Shown here in pieces: positions 7,327 to 10,729 of a stretch of DNA of 10,729 nt (position 1 is the first letter of the stretch; every line of letters begins with the position of its first letter). The DNA comes from CAYGBW01 sp964348185 (GTDB lineage: Bacteria; Desulfobacterota; BSN033; WVXP01), in the NCBI GenBank assembly GCA_964348185.1, contig CAYGBW010000076.1, positions 1 through 10,729 of the forward strand, in the 5' to 3' direction. The position numbers were made by a program, and so were the translations under genes. The notes below the pieces were generated by a model. That model saw only the letters and a program-made list of their open reading frames with translations, was not told where the DNA came from and searched no databases.

Positions 7327-7384
7327 CGTTCGAACGAGCGGAGCGATTGAACGATTCGAACGACTTGAACGTTTCAACGCTTCG
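7327..7384. repeat. GAACG-N4 tandem array between rpoD and the tRNA
   Basis: The array opens with the perfect palindrome CGTTCGAACG (7327-7336). Units of about 9 bases follow, with GARCG at 7332, 7341, 7349, 7358, 7367 and a CAACG variant at 7375; the last four steps are exactly 9 bases. It ends 1-2 bases before the tRNA promoter's -35 box. It is non-coding. It may be a dispersed repeat or a protein-binding array. Confidence 0.6.
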
Positions 7385-7385
7385 G

Positions 7386-7413
7386 TTGACACACAGCACA
7401 AATAGAATATAAT
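7386..7413 (+). promoter_or_regulatory. Consensus sigma-70 promoter of the tRNA gene
   Basis: TTGACA (7386-7391), 16-base spacer, TATAAT (7408-7413): both hexamers are perfect. The expected start, about 7420, lies 7 bases before the mature tRNA 5' end. This uncouples the tRNA from the rpoD operon and suits strong stable-RNA expression. Confidence 0.88.
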
Positions 7414-7426
7414 CTCTGATGAAAGA

Positions 7427-7499
7427 GGGCCCATAGCTCAGCTGGAAGAGCCACCGGCTCATAACCGGTAGGTCCCTGGTTCGAACCCAGGTGGGCCCA
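7427..7499 (+). tRNA. tRNA with CAU anticodon (Ile2 or elongator Met)
   Basis: A complete 73-base cloverleaf: acceptor GGGCCCA/TGGGCCC (7 bp), D stem GCTC/GAGC with loop AGCTGGAA, anticodon stem ACCGG/CCGGT with loop CTCATAA (anticodon CAT at 7460-7462), variable loop AGGTC, T stem CCTGG/CCAGG with loop TTCGAAC, discriminator A at 7499. CCA is not encoded, so it must be added by the CCA-adding enzyme. It is not an initiator: the first pair is G-C and the three G-C pairs of initiators are missing from the anticodon stem. By the E. coli rule, C4-G69 and C5-G68 mark substrates of lysidine synthase TilS, which favours tRNA-Ile2 reading AUA; elongator Met cannot be excluded. Confidence 0.95.
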
Positions 7500-7553
7500 T
7501 CTGGGACGTCATGAAGCCATTTCGAACCCAACACAGTTTGCCGGTTTTTCGCT

Positions 7554-7584
7554 AAAAGGTGCGCCGTTTCGGGGCACCTTTTTT
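7554..7584 (+). terminator. Intrinsic terminator after the tRNA
   Basis: AAAAGGTGC (7554-7562) pairs with GCACCTTTT (7574-7582); inside, CCG-TTT-CGG extends the stem past one G-G mismatch. Six T residues (7579-7584) follow the GC-rich part. It ends the tRNA transcript (and any read-through from rpoD) and lies 25 bases before the next start codon, so it could also attenuate the gene behind it. Confidence 0.88.
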
Positions 7585-7609
7585 GTATTCTCGTTCACGG
7601 AGGTATCTT

Positions 7610-8329
7610 TTGAAAGAGCAGATTGAGCTATTGAGGGAGCTGCAGGAAGCCGAGCTGAAGATACGGGTCCTGAGGGGGGACCAGGAACGCTACCCCCACA
7701 GGATTAGGGAGCTCGATGAAAGACTCGCATCGGAAAAGGAGGCGGCCGTTCTGGAGAGAGAGAGGCTTCAGGCTCTGGAGAAGGAGAGACGCAAAAAAGA
7801 GGGCGAACTCACACAGGATGGGGAGAGGATAAAGAAGACAAAGGGGAGACTTTTCGAAGTAAAGACCAATAAGGAGTACCAGGCTCTTCTCCACGAGATC
7901 GAACTGATGGAAAAATCTATCGGTCAAAAGGAGGACGAAATCCTGGTCATTCTGGAAGAGATCGATCAGCTGAGGGGAAGTGTTTCAGAAAGAGAAGGCG
8001 CCCTCGATAGCGTGGAAAAAGAGACTCTGGCCGAAAAGTCGCAGGTTGAGGAGAAGCTTGCTCATCTTGTCAAAGAGATTGCTGCCGTGACGAGACGTCG
8101 AGAAGGTATTATCAAGACCTTGGATCCAGCGCTGATGAGGGCCTATGAAACCCTGAAGGAAAAACGAGGCATGGCTCTAGCTGCCGTCCAAAGGGGTGTC
8201 TGCCAGGGATGCTATGTTAATATCCCTCCCCAGTTGTTCAATGAGGTCCGGCGAAACGAAATGTTAATTCGGTGTCCCAACTGTAGCCGATTCCTTTTCT
8301 GGGAGAATAGTGACTCCTCCTCTCTTTAA
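7610..8329 (+). CDS. Coiled-coil zinc-ribbon protein (DUF164/CdsZ type)
   Basis: A 239-residue protein of the family with an N-terminal long antiparallel coiled coil and a C-terminal C4 zinc ribbon. Residues 1-190 are very rich in Glu, Lys, Arg and Leu heptads and include the family phrase VKTNKEYQALLHEIE. The ribbon has CQGC (198-201) and CPNC (222-225), with CYVNIPPQ between them, as usual. A Chlamydia homologue (CT398/CdsZ) has been linked to sigma-54 and type III secretion, but the general role is unknown. The start is TTG 7610: GGAGG at 7599-7603 sits 6 bases before it, whereas the longer in-frame GTG at 7559 lies inside the terminator hairpin. The stop is 5 bases before the RNase H gene, so they are cotranscribed. 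I see no clear promoter between the terminator and this gene. Confidence 0.88.
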   Translation: MKEQIELLRELQEAELKIRVLRGDQERYPHRIRELDERLASEKEAAVLERERLQALEKERRKKEGELTQDGERIKKTKGRLFEVKTNKEYQALLHEIELMEKSIGQKEDEILVILEEIDQLRGSVSEREGALDSVEKETLAEKSQVEEKLAHLVKEIAAVTRRREGIIKTLDPALMRAYETLKEKRGMALAAVQRGVCQGCYVNIPPQLFNEVRRNEMLIRCPNCSRFLFWENSDSSSL

Positions 8330-8334
8330 GGGCC

Positions 8335-8772
8335 ATGAGCAAGGATCACGTTTTCCGGCTCTATATCGATGGTGCGGCGAGGGGCAATCCAGGAGAGTCT
8401 GGTATTGGCGCCATTCTCCTGGATGAACAGGGAAAGACTGTCTTCAAGTTAGGACAATACATCGGCAGGGCCACTAACAATCAGGCAGAGTACAGGGGGT
8501 TAATTCTGGGGCTCGGTGAGACTTTGGCCATGGGGGCAAGGGACGTGGTTGTTTTTACCGATTCTGAGCTTATGGAAAAACAGCTGAAGGGTCAATATCG
8601 GGTCAAGGACAAGGTCCTGAGCCAATACCACAGCCGTGCTTCCCATCTGCTCAAAGCCTTCCGTTCCTTTCGGATCGAGCTCGTTCCCAGGGGTGAAAAC
8701 AGGGAAGCAGACCGTCTGGCCAACAAAGCGGCCCGTGAGAAGATGGGATCAGGAGTCAGGATTTCCTCTTGA
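8335..8772 (+). CDS. RNase HI-family ribonuclease
   Basis: A 145-residue RNase H fold enzyme expected to cut the RNA strand of RNA-DNA hybrids, such as primers and R-loops. The four metal-binding acidic residues are all present: D12 (YIDGAARGNPG), E52 (TNNQAEYRGL), D76 (VFTDSEL) and D126 (READRLANKAA). Compared with E. coli RnhA it lacks the basic 'handle' loop and the catalytic-loop histidine (the segment reads VPRGENREAD), so it belongs to the short 'ribonuclease HI family' group rather than classical RnhA. The ATG lies 5 bases after the upstream stop, with only a weak AAGG in front, suggesting translational coupling. The stop codon overlaps a TTGACA that may serve the next gene. Confidence 0.92.
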   Translation: MSKDHVFRLYIDGAARGNPGESGIGAILLDEQGKTVFKLGQYIGRATNNQAEYRGLILGLGETLAMGARDVVVFTDSELMEKQLKGQYRVKDKVLSQYHSRASHLLKAFRSFRIELVPRGENREADRLANKAAREKMGSGVRISS

Positions 8773-8796
8773 CAAGCAAGAGATATATGTTAGAAA
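8769..8796 (+). promoter_or_regulatory. Possible promoter of the Trm112-like gene
   Basis: TTGACA (8769-8774), overlapping the RNase H stop codon, is followed after 16 bases by TAGAAA (8791-8796), a four-of-six -10. A start near 8803 would leave about 34 bases of leader. The perfect -35 makes it plausible, but the -10 is weak. Confidence 0.4.
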
Positions 8797-8836
8797 TTCT
8801 TCCCACCCAAGTCGAATAGGTAAGGAGGCTCCACTG

Positions 8837-9025
8837 ATGGGGATTAGTAAAGAACTCCTGGACATCCTGGCTTGTCCCAAATGCAAGGGAGATGTTTCCC
8901 TGACCTCCCGGGAAGATGGACTGATCTGTAAGAGCTGCGCGCTGGTGTATCCCGTGAGGGACGACATCCCCGTTATGCTGATCGACGAGGCCCTTCCCTA
9001 TGATGAACCGAAAGTAGGAGAGTGA
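8837..9025 (+). CDS. Trm112-like zinc-ribbon protein (UPF0434)
   Basis: A 62-residue protein of the Trm112/YcaR type. It has two CxxC knuckles, C13-x2-C16 (LACPKCKG) and C31-x2-C34 (CKSC), and the family ending YPVRDDIPVMLIDEA. In eukaryotes Trm112 activates several methyltransferases; the role of these short bacterial relatives is not well defined. The ATG at 8837 has a strong GGAGG (8824-8828) 8 bases upstream; longer in-frame readings run into the RNase H gene in another frame and are not credible. It is the third gene of the zinc-ribbon/RNase H cluster and may have its own promoter. Confidence 0.92.
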   Translation: MGISKELLDILACPKCKGDVSLTSREDGLICKSCALVYPVRDDIPVMLIDEALPYDEPKVGE

Positions 9026-9045
9026 AGAAACCCGGCCCTGTTCCA

Positions 9046-9069
9046 TTTTGGTCCAGGTTCTGGCCAAAA
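9046..9069. other. 10-bp hairpin after the Trm112-like gene
   Basis: TTTTGG (9046-9051), a bulged T, CCAG (9053-9056), loop GTT, CTGG (9060-9063), CCAAAA (9064-9069) form a 10-bp stem with one bulge. It starts 20 bases after the stop codon and may mark the 3' end of the transcript, but no T-run follows. The rest of the gap to the next gene (9070-9231) is purine-rich at first and contains a tandem GCTGATC pair at 9201-9214; I see no further gene or known riboswitch there. Confidence 0.45.
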
Positions 9070-9231
9070 GAGGACGGCCGAGGTGGTGCCCAGAGGCAGA
9101 GGGGACGGCTGGCATAGGCAAGAGGCGGGTGATTTCGGAATCGGGGAAAGGGTTCAGCCAACAGGGGCCAGCGTTCAGTTTCTTGATTCTTCTTACCTTC
9201 GCTGATCGCTGATCCCTTGCAAACAACGACC

Positions 9232-10632
9232 ATGACCGAACCATCAATTGGCACCCAAGCGTCTCACTTCCGGAGAGAGCGACGGCGGTTTGCTCGTTAC
9301 CCATGGATGACTCTGACGGAGTTAAAGGGGTCGCGCCAGAGAGTCGGGCAGGGAAGCCTGATCAACTTCGGCCGTGGGGGGGGGATGCTGTTAACAAAGG
9401 ACACCCTCCCCCTGGGGGATCACATCAGCCTGAGAATAGGGGGGGAAAGAAACCTCCAGTCAGAAGGAATCGTGTTGCTCGGTCGGGCCGTCTGGGATCT
9501 GCCCGGCAGGGGCGGATACAACCGCTATGGAGTGTCTTTTCTGACGGGGCAGGGAGATTCCTATGAGCAGTTGTGGCGGGTTCGAGAGATCTCCCACTCA
9601 AAGCTGGTGGCAAAGCTCCTGGGATTGATGTTCGTGGATTTGACTCCCGCCATGGTCGAGAAGAAGGTGCTCAGCTACGTAAGTCGGGATCTCGCCTTTT
9701 CCCTGAATTGCATGCCTATCAAATTGAGGGGTGAAAGGCTCATGGTCGCCATGGGTGAGCCCCGTGATGGCAGGGCCCTCGAGAAGCTTGGCTTGTTCTC
9801 CGGGTGCAAGATTGTTCCTGTAGTGGCCACACCTTGGGCCATCACGAAAACGCAGATTCAATGTTGGGGGGTGCAGTACGTTCCCTCCTGGAACGACATA
9901 TCGGAAGAACCGTCCTTCCGACGGTTTCGTCAAGACAGAAGGCCACGAATCCTCGTGGTGGCTTCAAGGGCCCCGGAATTCACTGGGAAACGCCTCGGTA
10001 CCGAACTCGCTGCTCTGTTGAACCGGGACAAGAAGCGAGCGTTTCTCGTCAGTTTTCATTCACGTCGTCCCGTGTTGGCCGATGACGTTTCTGATCAGGG
10101 CGAGTGGGTCATTTTGACGCTTCCTGCACAGAGGAGCACTTTAGGCCTGGATTGGGCCATCAGAGCTGATGAGACCTTCCTCGTTGTGTCTCCTTCCCAC
10201 TGGAAGAAAGGATGCCTTTACGTTCGAGCTGCTTTTGACCGGTTCGTGGAGATTCAGAAGGACCGGCAGACTGCGCCTCGTAATGGAATCGTTAAACAGA
10301 GAGTGCTAGAGTTGTCGGTGGTCTGTGCGCAGATATCAGACATGCGCCAGGGGTTTCAGGTATTTCGCCAGCTGGAGACGAGCGTTCATCAGGATTTGGA
10401 CATGAGAGAGCCAGAGTTCGATATTCGGGTGCACTATATTGGAGGAATCCTTGAAGATCAGAAAAACGTCCGAAGGGCAGAGAAGATGGGAGTTCCCATC
10501 ACGCTACTGAAGCCACACTCACCCGCATCTCAGTGTCTGCGCCATATCGCCGAATCTCTCTTGAGACCGACTCATGCAAGAGATCCACGGGTTCACCTCA
10601 GTCGGTCCGTCGTCTCGCGGATCTTTGGGTGA
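9232..10632 (+). CDS. PilZ / GspE-N / degenerate MinD-like fusion protein
   Basis: A 466-residue protein of unusual architecture. Residues 14-116 look like PilZ, a cyclic-di-GMP receptor fold: an R18-x3-R22 motif, then N45-F-G-R-G-G50 where the usual motif is [D/N]-x-S-x-x-G (S replaced by G47). Residues 124-213 match the N-terminal domain of GspE/MshE ATPases (LLGLMFVDL, then RLMVAMGEPRD and a GCKIVPVVAT stretch), without the preceding RLGxxL cyclic-di-GMP motifs. Residues 238-445 follow a MinD/FlhG-like plan, with strand RILVVAS, a broken P-loop (G252-K253-R254), VILTLPAQ in place of the usual IIDTPAG, ADETFLVVSP, and the end pattern IGGILED...VPITLLKPHSPAS. The key ATPase residues are lost, so it is probably a non-catalytic scaffold. 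There is no signal peptide or membrane segment. The start is uncertain: ATG 9232 keeps the PilZ arginines but has no Shine-Dalgarno; TTG 9217 and ATG 9306 are alternatives. Confidence 0.8.
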   Translation: MTEPSIGTQASHFRRERRRFARYPWMTLTELKGSRQRVGQGSLINFGRGGGMLLTKDTLPLGDHISLRIGGERNLQSEGIVLLGRAVWDLPGRGGYNRYGVSFLTGQGDSYEQLWRVREISHSKLVAKLLGLMFVDLTPAMVEKKVLSYVSRDLAFSLNCMPIKLRGERLMVAMGEPRDGRALEKLGLFSGCKIVPVVATPWAITKTQIQCWGVQYVPSWNDISEEPSFRRFRQDRRPRILVVASRAPEFTGKRLGTELAALLNRDKKRAFLVSFHSRRPVLADDVSDQGEWVILTLPAQRSTLGLDWAIRADETFLVVSPSHWKKGCLYVRAAFDRFVEIQKDRQTAPRNGIVKQRVLELSVVCAQISDMRQGFQVFRQLETSVHQDLDMREPEFDIRVHYIGGILEDQKNVRRAEKMGVPITLLKPHSPASQCLRHIAESLLRPTHARDPRVHLSRSVVSRIFG

Positions 10633-10680
10633 GGTACGGACGTCATCATGTCGTAATTGGTCTTCACTAAGAAATGTCCT

Positions 10681-10704
10681 CTCCGCTCTCTGTACGGAGT
10701 TTTT
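10681..10704 (+). terminator. Weak intrinsic terminator after the PilZ fusion gene
   Basis: CTCCG (10681-10685), a 9-base loop, CGGAG (10695-10699), then five T residues (10700-10704). It lies 48 bases after the stop codon. The stem is short. A second small hairpin GACCC/GGGTC (10705-10721) follows directly, close to the window edge. Confidence 0.5.
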
Positions 10705-10729
10705 GACCCGTTCTAAGGGTCGGTCGTTC

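Noticed and set aside
7327..7384. CRISPR array or plasmid-type iterons
   Set aside because: Units are 9 bases with 4-base variable parts, far too short for CRISPR, and no replication gene lies nearby; the setting is chromosomal.
7190..7534. 114-codon minus-strand frame covering the tRNA
   Set aside because: It is the antisense reading of the tRNA and rpoD end, giving the well-known spurious peptide seen opposite tRNA genes; no start signal or family.
7559..7609. Longer N-terminus for the zinc-ribbon protein from GTG 7559
   Set aside because: The extra 17 codons fall in the intrinsic terminator and its T-run; TTG 7610 has GGAGG at the right distance and matches the family start.
8636..8836. 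Longer N-terminus for the Trm112-like protein
   Set aside because: It would overlap the end of the RNase H gene in another frame; ATG 8837 has a strong Shine-Dalgarno and the family length.
9070..9231. RNase P RNA or cyclic-di-GMP riboswitch in the gap before the PilZ fusion gene
   Set aside because: rnpB can lie near zinc-ribbon genes of this type and a GEMM riboswitch would suit a PilZ gene, but the gap is too short for rnpB and the conserved words of either RNA are absent.

Overview
The window is a chromosomal housekeeping segment with every recognised gene on the + strand. It reads as a Gram-negative bacterium of the deltaproteobacterial / Desulfobacterota type. The reasons are the order rpsU-yqeY-mutS2-dnaG-rpoD (an enlarged version of the E. 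coli rpsU-dnaG-rpoD 'macromolecular synthesis' operon), a primary sigma factor with a long non-conserved insert, consensus sigma-70 promoters, and AT-rich intergenic repeats of a kind I associate with such genomes. The lineage is an inference; no search was run.

Layout. Positions 1-348 hold no convincing gene, only short repeats and a dyad next to a promoter. A near-consensus promoter (349-376) drives rpsU (S21), yqeY (GatB/YqeY domain) and mutS2 (ribosome-splitting / Smr ATPase), which are packed with 1-4 base gaps. A 260-base gap follows, containing an imperfect inverted-repeat element and a strong stem-loop just before dnaG. dnaG (primase) and rpoD (primary sigma) come next. After rpoD lies a 9-base-period repeat, then a second consensus promoter driving a tRNA with a CAU anticodon, closed by an intrinsic terminator.

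A second cluster begins after that terminator: a coiled-coil zinc-ribbon protein (DUF164/CdsZ type), an RNase HI-family nuclease and a Trm112-like zinc-ribbon protein. The last gene (9232-10632) is the most unusual. It appears to join a PilZ domain, a GspE/MshE N-terminal-type domain and a MinD/FlhG-like domain whose nucleotide-binding and catalytic residues are degraded. A weak terminator-like hairpin follows near the right edge.

How the genes fit together. The first cluster couples translation (S21, the tRNA-linked YqeY domain, MutS2), initiation of replication primers (DnaG) and transcription initiation (RpoD). The second cluster holds nucleic-acid housekeeping genes (RNase HI, zinc ribbons). 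The PilZ fusion looks like a signalling or scaffold protein tied to cyclic-di-GMP and surface machinery. Several starts are non-ATG (GTG for mutS2, probably TTG for dnaG and the zinc-ribbon gene) and were chosen from Shine-Dalgarno position and family N-termini.
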